NCBI GenBank assembly: GCA_963840275.1
Contig: CAWIYK010000001.1
Location: 372,001 to 436,000, forward strand
DNA: 64,000 bases
From: Actinophytocola sp963840275
GTDB lineage: Bacteria; Actinomycetota; Actinomycetes; Mycobacteriales; Pseudonocardiaceae
Direction of reading: 5' to 3'
Of this stretch, positions 1 through 8,650 are shown one piece after another. The notes beneath the pieces were generated by a model. The model was given only the letters and a program-made list of their open reading frames with translations. It was not told where the DNA came from and made no database searches. Position 1 is the first letter of the stretch. Each line of letters starts with the position of its first letter. The position numbers and the translations under genes were made by a program.

Positions 1-141
1 GACGGACATGAACGTGTTGCGCACCAACACCTGCCCGGCCTCCGGCGAGGGCAGCTCGACGTCGGCGAACGCGAAGTTCTCCTCCGTCGGCCAGCCGGAC
101 GGACGGGACGCGAGACGGATCTCCCTACCCCGCGCGGACAT
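1..141 (-). CDS. NADP-dependent oxidoreductase, N-terminal fragment (cut by window edge)
   Basis: Only the first 47 residues are visible, reading leftward from an ATG at 141 off the window edge. The fragment carries the look of the N-terminus of medium-chain (zinc-independent) NADP-dependent oxidoreductases: a 'LASRPSGWP' opening, then 'LPSPEAGQVLVRN' as in the GroES-like domain. The ATG shares its first base with the final base of the ohr stop codon upstream, so the two genes are translationally coupled. The catalytic and nucleotide-binding parts lie outside the window, so the substrate cannot be judged. Confidence 0.75.
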   Translation of the reverse strand, partial: MSARGREIRLASRPSGWPTEENFAFADVELPSPEAGQVLVRNTFMSV

Positions 142-581
142 CAGGCGACCCGCAGCGCGACGTCGATGTTGCCCCGGGTGGCGTTGGAGTACGGGCACAC
201 CTGGTGCGCCGCGTCGACCAGCTTCTCGCCGTCCGCTCGCTCGACACCCGGCAGCGTGACGACCAGCTCGGCGGACAGGCCGAACCCCTCGCCCTGCTTG
301 CCGATGCTGACCTCGGCGGTCACCGTGGCGTCGGTCAACCGCACCTTCTCCTTGCGTGCCACCAACTGCAGCGCGCTGTGGAAACAGGCCGCGTAGCCGG
401 CGGCGAACAGCTGCTCGGGGTTGGTGCCGGCCCCGCCGGGACCGCCGAGCCCCGCCGGGACCGCGAGGGTCTGGTCCAGCACGCCGTCCGAGGACTTGAC
501 GTGCCCGGCCCGGCCAGCTCCGCTGGAGGTGGCCTTCGCCGTGTAGAGCGCGTTCACGATGATCCCCTTCTGTTCAGTCAT
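141..581 (-). CDS. ohr: Organic hydroperoxide resistance protein (Ohr/OsmC family)
   Basis: A cytoplasmic thiol peroxidase that reduces organic and fatty-acid hydroperoxides, normally using lipoylated partners. The 146-residue protein has the usual family length. Both redox cysteines are present: Cys66 in 'GYAACFHSA' and Cys129 in 'VCPYSNATRGN'. Arg24 and Glu56 sit where the family has its active-site pair. The start overlaps the end of ohrR by 8 bases (ATGACTGA) and the stop touches the start of a downstream oxidoreductase, so the three form one leftward operon. Regulation by OhrR through the palindrome at 1050-1063 is expected. Confidence 0.95.
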   Translation of the reverse strand: MTEQKGIIVNALYTAKATSSGAGRAGHVKSSDGVLDQTLAVPAGLGGPGGAGTNPEQLFAAGYAACFHSALQLVARKEKVRLTDATVTAEVSIGKQGEGFGLSAELVVTLPGVERADGEKLVDAAHQVCPYSNATRGNIDVALRVA

Positions 582-1026
582 CCGGTGTGAGTCGACGTGT
601 TCTGACCTGTTCGGTCAGTCGCACGAGGTTCTGCCGCAGCGCGTCGAGCTCGGCGAGCTCCATGCCGGTCGCGCCGGCCATCTTGGTCGGCACGCCGCTG
701 GCGCGGGTGCGGAGCGCGGCGCCCGTCTCCGTCAGGTGCACGACGACGGAGCGCTCGTCGGCCGCCGACCGCTCGCGCCGCACGTAGCCGACGGCCTCGA
801 GTCGTTTGAGCAGCGGCGAGAGCGTGCCGGAGTCCAGGTCGAGCTCCTCGCCGAGGTGCTTGACGGTGGACGGGCCGCACTCCCACAGCACGAGCATCAC
901 GAGGTACTGCGGATAGGTCAGGCCGAGCGCGTCGAGCACCGGCCGGTACAGCTGCGTGACCGCGCGGGAGGCCGCGTACAGCGCGAAGCAGACCTGCTTG
1001 TCGAGCTCCAGGTCGCTGTCGGTCAT
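574..1026 (-). CDS. ohrR: MarR-family peroxide-sensing repressor OhrR
   Basis: A winged-helix repressor of 150 residues that senses organic hydroperoxides through an N-terminal cysteine. With the ATG at 1026 chosen, the sensing cysteine is Cys13 in 'LDKQVCFALY', matching the Cys near residue 15 in OhrR proteins. 'YPQYLVMLVLWE' and 'LDLDSGTLSPLLKRLE' are the typical OhrR helix and recognition-helix region; 'RSAADERSVVVHLTE' is the wing. A longer reading frame begins at 1059, but that codon lies inside the operator palindrome, so the shorter start is preferred. It precedes ohr with an 8-base overlap. Confidence 0.92.
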   Translation of the reverse strand: MTDSDLELDKQVCFALYAASRAVTQLYRPVLDALGLTYPQYLVMLVLWECGPSTVKHLGEELDLDSGTLSPLLKRLEAVGYVRRERSAADERSVVVHLTETGAALRTRASGVPTKMAGATGMELAELDALRQNLVRLTEQVRTRRLTPDD

Positions 1027-1049
1027 GACGGCTACGTTACGCCCAACTG

Positions 1050-1063
1050 AGTTGTGCACAACT
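1050..1063. promoter_or_regulatory. Candidate OhrR operator palindrome
   Basis: AGTTGTGCACAACT is a perfect 14-base palindrome, with one further matching pair (T at 1048, A at 1065) beyond a mismatch. It lies 24 bases upstream of the ohrR start and between ohrR and the divergent MMPL gene, where an autoregulatory MarR/OhrR site is expected. Binding is inferred from position and symmetry. Confidence 0.7.
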
Positions 1064-1125
1064 TAATGTGCCGCGACTCACCACGATGTTGAGCGGACCG
1101 GCGGGCCGGCACATACCCTGTCCGC

Positions 1126-3147
1126 ATGAGTCGGATGCGATGGTTGTTGCCGGCTCTCCTCGTGGTCGTGTGGCTGGGGATCGGCGCGGTCGGCGGACCG
1201 TTCATGGGCAAGCTGGCCGACGTCGCGGAGAACGACAACGCGGCGTTCCTGCCGGAGTCGGCGGAGGCCACCGAGGTCGAGCACCTGCAGCGCGGGTTCT
1301 CCGAACGGCAGATCCTGCCCGCCGTGGTGGTGGCGGAACGGAAGTCCGGCGTCACGAAGGACGATCTCGCGTTCCTGGCCGAACGGGGCGCCGCGGTCGC
1401 GGAGCTCGACGGGATCGCCGGGCGGTCCTCGCCGCCGGAGCCGTCGAAGGACGGGGCGGCGGCGCAGTTCGTGGTCCCGATCGCGGTCGGCGGCGGTGAG
1501 CCCGGCGAGGTGGTCGAGGAGGTCCGCGCGGAGCTGGCGAAGGACGCGCCGGACGGGCTCGCGGTGTACGTGACCGGGCCGGCGGGCCAGATCGCCGACC
1601 TGAGCGTGGCGTTCGGTGGCATCGACGGGCTGCTGCTCCTGGTCGCCGGCGCGGTCGTCGCGCTGATCCTCGTCGTCGTGTACCGCAGTCCGGTGCTCCC
1701 GCTGCTCGTGCTGGTGTCCGCCGTGTTGGCGCTGGGCACGGCGGCGTTCGTCGTGTACCAGCTGGCCGACAACGACGTGCTGACGCTGAACGGGCAGAGT
1801 CAGGGGATCCTGTTCATCCTCGTGTTCGGCGCGGCGACGGACTACGCGTTGCTGACCGTGTCGCGGTTCCGCGAGGAGCTGCGGGACACCGAGGACCGGT
1901 TCGTCGCGATCCGCACCGCGTGGCGTGCCACGCTCGCGCCGGTCGCCGCGTCCGCCGGCACGGTCGTGCTCGGCCTGCTGTGCCTGCTGTTCTCCGACCT
2001 GCGGTCGAACCAGGGACTCGGGCCGGTGGCCGCGATCGGCATCGCGGGCGCGTTCCTCGCGTCGGTGACGTTCCTGCCCGCCGTGCTCGCACTCGTCGGC
2101 AGGACCGCGTTCTGGCCGTTCCGGCCCAGGCACGGCTCGGAGAAGCCGGAGCACGCGGGCCTGTGGGGCTGGATCGCGCGGCAGGTCGGCGCGCGGCCCC
2201 GGCTGATCTGGATCGTGACGACCCTCGTGCTGCTCGTCGGCGTCGCGTTCGTGCCGCAGCTGAAGGCCGACGGCACGGCGCAGTCGGACCTCTTTCTGTC
2301 CGAAGTGGACTCCGGGGTCGGCCAGGACGTGCTGTCCGAACACTTTCCCGGCGGCTCCGGCTCGCCGACCGTGATCATCGCCCGCGAGTCCACCACGAGT
2401 CAGGTCGTCGACGCGGCCACGATCGACGGTGTCGCGCAGGTGCGGCCGGCCGGCACGAACGAGGGTCGCGTGCTGTTGCAGGCGGTGCTCGACGACCCGG
2501 CCGACTCGCAGGCCGCTCTGTCCACTGTGGAACGAATGCGTGCCGCGGTGCACGCGGTGCCGGGCGCGGAGGCGAAGGTCGGTGGGCAGACCGCGATCCA
2601 GGCGGACGTGCAGAGCGCGTCCCGGCACGACCGGACGCTGATCATCCCGATCGTGCTCGTCGTGATCTTCCTGGTGCTGGCACTGCTGTTGCGGGCGCTC
2701 GTGACGCCACTGCTGCTGATCGCGACCGTCGTCCTGTCCTTCGCCGCGACGATGGGCGTGTCCGCGCTCGTGTTCAACAACGTGTTCGACTTCCCCGGCG
2801 CGGACCCGGCGATGCCGCTGTTCGGCTTCATCTTCCTGGTGGCACTGGGGATCGACTACAACATCTTCCTGATGACGCGGGTGCGCGAGGAGGCGCTGCT
2901 GTCCGACACCCGCAAGGGGACCCTGCGGGGGCTCGCCGTGACCGGCGGTGTCATCACGTCGGCCGGCGTGGTGCTGGCTGCGACTTTCGCCGCCCTGTCG
3001 GTGATTCCGGTGCTGTTCCTCGCGCAGATCGCGTTCATCGTGGCGTTCGGCGTGCTGCTCGACACCGTCGTCGTGCGGTCGCTGCTGGTGCCCGCGCTGA
3101 CCATCGACATCGGCAGGCGCATCTGGTGGCCCGCAAAGCTGAGATAA
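1126..3147 (+). CDS. MMPL/RND-family membrane transporter
   Basis: A 673-residue proton-driven exporter of the MMPL (RND superfamily) type. A first membrane segment near residues 5-24 is followed by an extracytoplasmic loop containing 'FLPESAEATEV', then a membrane block at about 165-320 with the family signature 'GAATDYALL' and 'RFREELR'. A second loop and a second membrane block (about 505-660) carry 'GIDYNIFLMTRVREE', so the two repeats of the fold are both complete. It is transcribed away from ohrR. Substrate is unknown; relatives export lipids, antibiotics and small hydrophobic compounds. The shared control region with ohrR hints at, but does not prove, peroxide-linked control. Confidence 0.93.
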   Translation: MSRMRWLLPALLVVVWLGIGAVGGPFMGKLADVAENDNAAFLPESAEATEVEHLQRGFSERQILPAVVVAERKSGVTKDDLAFLAERGAAVAELDGIAGRSSPPEPSKDGAAAQFVVPIAVGGGEPGEVVEEVRAELAKDAPDGLAVYVTGPAGQIADLSVAFGGIDGLLLLVAGAVVALILVVVYRSPVLPLLVLVSAVLALGTAAFVVYQLADNDVLTLNGQSQGILFILVFGAATDYALLTVSRFREELRDTEDRFVAIRTAWRATLAPVAASAGTVVLGLLCLLFSDLRSNQGLGPVAAIGIAGAFLASVTFLPAVLALVGRTAFWPFRPRHGSEKPEHAGLWGWIARQVGARPRLIWIVTTLVLLVGVAFVPQLKADGTAQSDLFLSEVDSGVGQDVLSEHFPGGSGSPTVIIARESTTSQVVDAATIDGVAQVRPAGTNEGRVLLQAVLDDPADSQAALSTVERMRAAVHAVPGAEAKVGGQTAIQADVQSASRHDRTLIIPIVLVVIFLVLALLLRALVTPLLLIATVVLSFAATMGVSALVFNNVFDFPGADPAMPLFGFIFLVALGIDYNIFLMTRVREEALLSDTRKGTLRGLAVTGGVITSAGVVLAATFAALSVIPVLFLAQIAFIVAFGVLLDTVVVRSLLVPALTIDIGRRIWWPAKLR

Positions 3148-3193
3148 TGGTCACGTGGCTCGGAAATGTGGCACACCAAGCTATTTTGTAGGA

Positions 3194-4024
3194 ATGTACG
3201 AATACGTCATCGCCGACGTCTTCACCGACGAGGCACTCAAGGGCAACCCGGTGGCAGTGTTCCTCGACGCCACGGGCCTCAGCGCCGACCGCATGCAGCG
3301 CATCGCCCGCGAGATGAACCTGTCGGAGACGGTTTTCGTGCTGCCGCCCGAGAACGGTGGGGACGTGCGGGTGCGGATCTTCACACCGGTCAACGAACTG
3401 CCCTTCGCCGGCCATCCGACGCTGGGGTGCGCGATCGTGCTCGCCGACGGGCGGGACGCGCTGACCATGGAGACGGCGATGGGCACCGTGCCGTTCGCCT
3501 ACGACCGGTCCCGGCCGGACGCGCTCGCGGCGAGCATGCAACAGCCCGTGCCGACGTGGGAGCCGTATGCACGGACGGCCGAACTCCTTGCGGCGCTGGG
3601 GGTGGCGGAGTCGACGCTGCCGGTCGAGATGTACCGCAACGGGCCCCGGCACGTCTACGTCGCACTGCCGGACGTGCCGTCGCTGTCGGCGCTGCGCCCC
3701 GACCAGCTGGCGCTCGCCGAGCTGCCGGACATGGCCGCCAACTGCTTCGCGGGTGAGGGCACCACGTGGCGGATGCGGATGTTCTCACCCGCGTACGGCG
3801 TCGCGGAGGACGCGGCGACCGGTTCGGCCGCCGGCCCGCTGGCCGTGCACCTCGCGCGGCACGGGCTGATCCCGTTCGGCTCGCGGATCGAGATCTGGCA
3901 GGGCGTCGAGATGGGCCGGCCGTCGCTGATGCAGGCCACGGCGCGGGGTGACGAGCGGCAGGTCGAGTCCGTGGAGGTCGCCGGATCCGCCGTCGTGGTA
4001 GCGAAAGGAGAGTTCTTCGGGTAG
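3194..4024 (+). CDS. PhzF-family isomerase/epimerase
   Basis: A 276-residue member of the PhzF (diaminopimelate-epimerase fold) family. The start 'MYEYVIADVFTDEALKGNPVAVF' region matches family openings, so the ATG at 3194 is preferred over a GTG at 3155. 'NLSETVFVLPP' carries the conserved glutamate base, 'LPFAGHPTLG' is the first-lobe loop, and 'YGVAEDAATGSAAGPL' is the second-lobe signature. In phenazine producers PhzF isomerises dihydro-3-hydroxyanthranilate, but no other phenazine genes are visible, so this is a stand-alone homologue with unknown substrate. It ends 44 bases from the convergent StrR-type gene. Confidence 0.92.
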   Translation: MYEYVIADVFTDEALKGNPVAVFLDATGLSADRMQRIAREMNLSETVFVLPPENGGDVRVRIFTPVNELPFAGHPTLGCAIVLADGRDALTMETAMGTVPFAYDRSRPDALAASMQQPVPTWEPYARTAELLAALGVAESTLPVEMYRNGPRHVYVALPDVPSLSALRPDQLALAELPDMAANCFAGEGTTWRMRMFSPAYGVAEDAATGSAAGPLAVHLARHGLIPFGSRIEIWQGVEMGRPSLMQATARGDERQVESVEVAGSAVVVAKGEFFG

Positions 4025-4068
4025 TCCTGAACCGGGGACTCACCAGGTCCGAACGGGGAACTCGCGCG

Positions 4069-4980
4069 TCAGCCGGTCTTCGAGCGGGCCTGCCGCTCCA
4101 GCTGCTCGGCGAACGTGTGCCACGTCCGCGCGCACTCGAGCGCGACCTGCGCGACCGCCTCGCGGCAGTGCGCCGGCACGCTGTTCGCGATGGCGGACCA
4201 CCGGTCCTCGGTGACCGCGCGTACCTCGAGCAGCCGCAGCAGCGCGCGTCCCGTCTCGGAGAAGCGCAGCGTCGGGTCGTTGCGCAGGTTCCGCACGATC
4301 GTGGCCGGGTCCGGCTTCGGTTCCGGGTCGCCCGGCGGGCGCGGCTCCGCGTCGGCCAGCTTGCCGCGCACGGCCCGCGCGGTCTCCGGGGAGATGCCGG
4401 CGCGGCGCGCGACCTCGCGCAGTGTCAGCTCCGGCTCGGCGATGAGGATCGCGCGGGCCACGCGGCGTCGTTCGAGCGCGTTGGCCGGACGCACCCGGCC
4501 GTCGTGCCCGACGCGGCTCGGCGGCTCCGGGTCCGCGCGGTCGCGGCGGACGCGGGCCACGGTGCCGGCGGAAAGGCCCGCGACCGTGGCGATCATCCGG
4601 TCCGACCAGTGCGGATGGGACGCGACGATGTGCTCGGCCGCGGCCTTGCGGTCGGCGAGCGAGAGCGGCAGGCCGTGCGCGACGTTGGTGCGGACCGCGA
4701 GCACGAACGCGTCGATGTCGCTGCCGTCGAAGAAGCGCGCGGTGATGTCGGTCTGCCCACGCAACCTGGCCGCGCGCAGGCGGTGCACACCGTCGATGAC
4801 CCGCATGGTGGTGCGGTGCACGATGATCGGGGGCAGCTCGGCCTGCGTGTCCGCCAGCGTTCTGATGTGCTCCAGGTTCTCGCCGTTGCGGCGCGGCGAA
4901 CCGCTCACGCGCAAGGTCGCGACCGCGACGGTCGCCACGGGCCCGAGTGCGGCATCGGCAACGAAGTCCGTCATTGGCAC
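4069..4980 (-). CDS. StrR/NovG-type ParB-domain transcriptional regulator
   Basis: A 303-residue protein with an N-terminal ParB-like nuclease fold ('HRTTMRVIDGVHRLRAARLRG', about residues 55-75) followed by 'VRTNVAHGLPLSLADRKAA' and a helix-turn-helix ('WSDRMIATVAGLSAGTVARVRR', about 124-145). A second predicted helix-turn-helix ('LTLREVARRAGISPETARAVRG') follows near residues 185-206. This order is that of StrR, NovG and the glycopeptide-cluster activators, which switch on antibiotic pathways. Here no biosynthetic partner gene is adjacent; the nearest neighbours are PhzF (convergent) and the secreted-protein operon. Its target is unknown, possibly a distant cluster. Confidence 0.85.
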   Translation of the reverse strand: MPMTDFVADAALGPVATVAVATLRVSGSPRRNGENLEHIRTLADTQAELPPIIVHRTTMRVIDGVHRLRAARLRGQTDITARFFDGSDIDAFVLAVRTNVAHGLPLSLADRKAAAEHIVASHPHWSDRMIATVAGLSAGTVARVRRDRADPEPPSRVGHDGRVRPANALERRRVARAILIAEPELTLREVARRAGISPETARAVRGKLADAEPRPPGDPEPKPDPATIVRNLRNDPTLRFSETGRALLRLLEVRAVTEDRWSAIANSVPAHCREAVAQVALECARTWHTFAEQLERQARSKTG

Positions 4981-5143
4981 TGCTCCCTAGATTCGGCTGT
5001 GGCCGGAGCTGCTCGGGCCGCGGTCGAAAATTCACACGTCGCACACGACGTTTCCAGGAGCCGATCCCGATGGGAAGGGAAGATCGCAAACCAGAAGAGG
5101 ACAACCTCCCACTAAAGCAAGGACAAAGTGCTGGTTGCGCAGA

Positions 5144-5998
5144 TCACACGGCGAGTAACGCGGTGTAACCGCCCCACCAGTCACCGGCCGCGACCCGGGT
5201 CGGCCACGGGTTGGTGCCCGCGGCGGCGCCGTTGTGGAGGTGGAACCAGAGCGTTCCGGCGGAGTCCCGGCCCACCACGTCGGGCCGGTCGTCGCCGTTG
5301 ACGTCGGCGAGCACGAGCTGGTTGTACCGCTCCCAGCCGGCGCCGGCCGCGTACGGGCCGTCGGCGTAGAAGTTCCACGCCCGCAGCGCGGCGGGCGGCG
5401 GGTAGACCCACAGGAACCCGTCGGTGTCGCGGGCGACCACGTCGAGGCGGCCGTCCTGAGTGACGTCGGCGAGCAGCAGCGCGGTGGTGGACTGCCAGCC
5501 CGCGCCGATCACCCGGCGGGTGTCGTAGGGCAGCGACGTCGTGTTCCCGTTGTGCGGGTAGAGCCACATCCGGCCGTCCGCCTCGCGGGTGACGATGTCG
5601 GGCCGGTCGTCGCCGGTGACGTCACCGGTCGCGATGGCCGACGCGATGTTCCACCCGAAGCCGCCCCAGATCCGCAGCGTCCACGGGCTCGTCGGCTGTT
5701 TCGGGTCGTTGACGTGGATCCACAGCGTGCCGTCCTGCAGGCCCGGCTCACGCGCCACGATGTCCGTCTCGCCGTCCAGCGTGACGTCCGAGCCGGACAT
5801 GCGGTCGAGGGGGTTCCAGTCGCTGCCGACGAGCTGGCGGTCCTCCCACGCGTACGGCTCCGTGAACAGCCACAGCCTGCCGTCCGAGCCACGCGCGACG
5901 AGGTCTTCGGCGGTGCCCGCCTGTGCCGCCGCCGGGGTCGTCAGGAATCCGAGGAACAGGAGAGATGCCACCAGCATCCGAGTAGTAGAAGTAACCAC
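5144..5998 (-). CDS. Secreted VCBS/FG-GAP repeat protein
   Basis: A 284-residue exported protein. The GTG at 5998 is chosen because it has a GGAGGCG ribosome-binding site 5 bases upstream; the reading frame continues further up but only as a shadow. Residues about 8-28 form a signal peptide ending in 'PAAAQA'. The rest is a beta-propeller-like array with repeated Asp-rich loops, for example 'ADVNGDDRPDVVGRD', 'GDVTGDDRPDIVTRE' and 'ADVTQDGRLDVVARD', which usually bind calcium. It follows the 825-residue Tat-exported protein by 11 bases, so both are probably made and secreted together. No catalytic domain is seen; carbohydrate or surface binding is a guess. Confidence 0.85.
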   Translation of the reverse strand: MVTSTTRMLVASLLFLGFLTTPAAAQAGTAEDLVARGSDGRLWLFTEPYAWEDRQLVGSDWNPLDRMSGSDVTLDGETDIVAREPGLQDGTLWIHVNDPKQPTSPWTLRIWGGFGWNIASAIATGDVTGDDRPDIVTREADGRMWLYPHNGNTTSLPYDTRRVIGAGWQSTTALLLADVTQDGRLDVVARDTDGFLWVYPPPAALRAWNFYADGPYAAGAGWERYNQLVLADVNGDDRPDVVGRDSAGTLWFHLHNGAAAGTNPWPTRVAAGDWWGGYTALLAV

Positions 5999-6009
5999 GA
6001 CGCCTCCGC

Positions 6010-8487
6010 TCAGCGAAGCTCGATTGCCACCTTCTGTCCCCCGACCACGCGTATGGACCTTCCGTTGAACACCAGCTCGATCACGCCGGCCGGCACGTGC
6101 AGGAACGCCTTGGCCGGCCGCGCCCGCCACGCCCCGTCCTGCGCCACCGTCAGCTTCCTGTCGTCGATCGTCAGCTTCAGCGTGATCGGGCCGAACATCG
6201 TCGGCATGTTCTCGAACACCGTCTCGAAGCCCGGTTTCAGCCACGCGAGCGGCATGAGCCGCAACAGGTGCAGCTCGCCGTCGACGAGCAGGTCGTCGAC
6301 CACGGACTGGCGCATGCACCAGATCGCGTGCGACGCGGTCGCCATCAGCCCGTAGATGCCGTGCCGGTGCTCGTTGGAGATGTACGTCTGCGGCGAGCAG
6401 CCGGCCACCGCGATGCTGTACATGCCTTCCAGGAACCGCGCGCGGTCGCCGAGCTGCCACGAGTGCGCGACGTTCCAGCTGTAGCAGGGTTCGCACGACG
6501 AGATCTCGTGCTGCAGCACCGCGCGCGACACCGCGTTCGACTGCGTGCTCCACAGCGCCTGGTTCGGCCCGACGCGGAAGAACTCGACCGAGGAGCGCAT
6601 CAGCTCGTCGTCGGCGGGGAACACCTCGGCGAACACCAGGAACATCGCACCGGTGTCGAGCATGAACGCGTCCTGGAAGATGTGCGGCGGCCGCGGGGTG
6701 TAGTCCGCGATCGGCACCGGCAGCCGGCGCCCGTCCGGGTGTGTCCACTGAGGACCGGCGGCCGCGAGCGACCGGTAGGTGTCCACGAGCGTCGTGCGGA
6801 ACTGCTCGCGCACCTCGTCGAACTCGTCGGCACGCGGGTGTCCGATCTGTCTGAGCACCTTCACGGCCATCGCGAGGCCCTTGTAGCACCAGCCCTGCGA
6901 CCACACGCCCTGCGTCTCGATGCCCTCGTCGGTCGCCACCGCGGGCGGCATCAGGCCCTGCACCCCGGTGTGGTCGGTGTTCTCGCAGGAGTCCTTGATG
7001 AACTGGCACGCCAGCACGATCGGCTCGGTCCAGTTGTCGACGAACACCTGGTTCACGCCCGGCTGCGACGACCCGGACAGCAGCGCGTTCGTCGCGACGC
7101 TCGTGAGGATCGCGCCGTGGTCGGAGAGCCAGTCGATCGACCGCAGGTTCGCGGGCGTGCTGAAGTAGCCGGGATGCAGGTCGTAGGCCTGGCCGGGCGG
7201 CTTCACGGTGCCCTGGTTGTGCCGGAACAGCTCGAGGTACTTCAGCGACGTCTGGTGGTGGCCCAGCGGGTCGAGGAACATGTGGTGGCTCATCGAGCTC
7301 GGCGTCGCCCACAGCACGTCGTAGGCGAACGAGCCGGTCAGGAACGTGTACTGGCCGGTGTCCGGGCTCTTCTCCGCGATGACCTCGACGAACTTGCGGG
7401 ACCGGTCGACGAGCTCCTGCATGTGCCGCTCGGGGATCGAGATCCGCGCGCCGGCCTCCTCGTGCGTGGTCCAGTAGGCGTTCGACTCGGCGAGCGCGCC
7501 GTCGAAGCCCAGCGCCAGCTCCTGGTCGAAGTCCGCGCGGGGCTGGGGCAGCATCGGCATGAGGAAGTCGATGTGGGCGCCCTCGCGTCCCGGCAGCGTC
7601 ACCGTCAGGTCGTAGATCAGCCTGGTCGGTGTCTCCGCGAAGGTCGCCGAGCCGGGTGGCACCGGGCCGGTCGCGAGCCGCACCCGGTTGTCGCCGGTGA
7701 GGATCCGCGTCGGGACCGGGGTGCCGTCCGGGCTCCAGCTCGGCTCGGCGTGCAACGCGCCACGCAGCGGCGCCTGCGCCGGGTCGGCCTGCACCGGCAC
7801 GCCGTCGCGCAGGTTGAACACGCCGACCGGCGTGATGTGCCGTTTGGAGATCCGGACCACGAACGGCAGGCTCGCCGGCGCCGAGCGCTCGTCCACGTGC
7901 TCCACCGACAGCCGTATCCAGGCGTAGATCGGCTCGGTGGCCGTCTCGACCGGGCCGCCGCCGGGCACGTGCGCGAACACCGTCTGCCGGAGCACCAGGC
8001 CCGCCTTGAGCCGCCAGTTCGTCCACAGCAGCGGCGTGGGGGAGTCGTGCCAGCCCTGCTCGCCGAGACCAAGATCCTTCTGCCGCAACAGGTACGGGTG
8101 CGTCTCCGGCGGGATGAACGCGCCGTAGTCGCTCGGCGGCATGAACTCGAGCTGGGTGCCGAGGCCGGTGTAGGGGTTCGTGTTGGGCTTGCCCGCGATG
8201 ATGGCGCCGGGCTCGCACGCGACGATCCCGTTGTAGAACACGTTGAAGCGGAACAGGTGGTCCTTCCAGCCGATCGGGGTCCACACCTGCCGCTGCGGCG
8301 GCCACCACTCGTTCGCGATCTCCGCGTTCACCTCGCCGCCCCCTGCCGGTGGCTCATAACCCGTGGTCGCGGCCGGTGCGCCGGTCTCCGCGCTCGCCGT
8401 GGCGGCCAGCGCCGGGGTCAGCGCGCCGGCCGCGAGGAGACCGCCACCGATCCGGAAGGCGTCTCTTCGTGACACGTCGTCCGCCAT
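6010..8487 (-). CDS. Large Tat-exported protein of unknown function
   Basis: An 825-residue protein with a twin-arginine signal ('SRRDAFRIGGGLLAAGA', residues about 6-22) and a likely cleavage after 'ATASA'. No family is recognised with certainty. The central and C-terminal parts (about 330-760) are rich in helical blocks with many Trp, His and Asp residues ('ATPSSMSHHMFLDPLGHH', 'QGVWSQGWCYKG', 'SSCEPCYSWNVAHSW'), which recalls alpha-toroid glycoside hydrolases or lyases, but I cannot name catalytic residues. It forms a two-gene unit with the VCBS-repeat protein downstream. Export by the Tat route implies folding, perhaps with a cofactor, before secretion. Confidence 0.8.
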   Translation of the reverse strand: MADDVSRRDAFRIGGGLLAAGALTPALAATASAETGAPAATTGYEPPAGGGEVNAEIANEWWPPQRQVWTPIGWKDHLFRFNVFYNGIVACEPGAIIAGKPNTNPYTGLGTQLEFMPPSDYGAFIPPETHPYLLRQKDLGLGEQGWHDSPTPLLWTNWRLKAGLVLRQTVFAHVPGGGPVETATEPIYAWIRLSVEHVDERSAPASLPFVVRISKRHITPVGVFNLRDGVPVQADPAQAPLRGALHAEPSWSPDGTPVPTRILTGDNRVRLATGPVPPGSATFAETPTRLIYDLTVTLPGREGAHIDFLMPMLPQPRADFDQELALGFDGALAESNAYWTTHEEAGARISIPERHMQELVDRSRKFVEVIAEKSPDTGQYTFLTGSFAYDVLWATPSSMSHHMFLDPLGHHQTSLKYLELFRHNQGTVKPPGQAYDLHPGYFSTPANLRSIDWLSDHGAILTSVATNALLSGSSQPGVNQVFVDNWTEPIVLACQFIKDSCENTDHTGVQGLMPPAVATDEGIETQGVWSQGWCYKGLAMAVKVLRQIGHPRADEFDEVREQFRTTLVDTYRSLAAAGPQWTHPDGRRLPVPIADYTPRPPHIFQDAFMLDTGAMFLVFAEVFPADDELMRSSVEFFRVGPNQALWSTQSNAVSRAVLQHEISSCEPCYSWNVAHSWQLGDRARFLEGMYSIAVAGCSPQTYISNEHRHGIYGLMATASHAIWCMRQSVVDDLLVDGELHLLRLMPLAWLKPGFETVFENMPTMFGPITLKLTIDDRKLTVAQDGAWRARPAKAFLHVPAGVIELVFNGRSIRVVGGQKVAIELR

Positions 8488-8650
8488 GGCCGCACCTCAC
8501 GTTTCGGTATTTCGTGCATGACTTCGACAATGCGAAGCAACGCATCGAACTAACCACCCCGCCGGGCACCCCCGCAAGACTCCAAACGGTGGCCAGAAGC
8601 GCTTGTGCCGCACCGATTCAGTAGGACGAAACGGCGCGCTTTCGACATGG

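Noticed and set aside
3194..4024. Phenazine biosynthesis cluster suggested by a PhzF homologue
   Set aside because: None of the other phz genes is nearby, and PhzF homologues are widespread as stand-alone genes.
4023..4040. Hairpin between the convergent PhzF and StrR-type genes
   Set aside because: The stem is only five base pairs (AGTCC/GGACT) and overlaps the stop codon, too weak to call a terminator.
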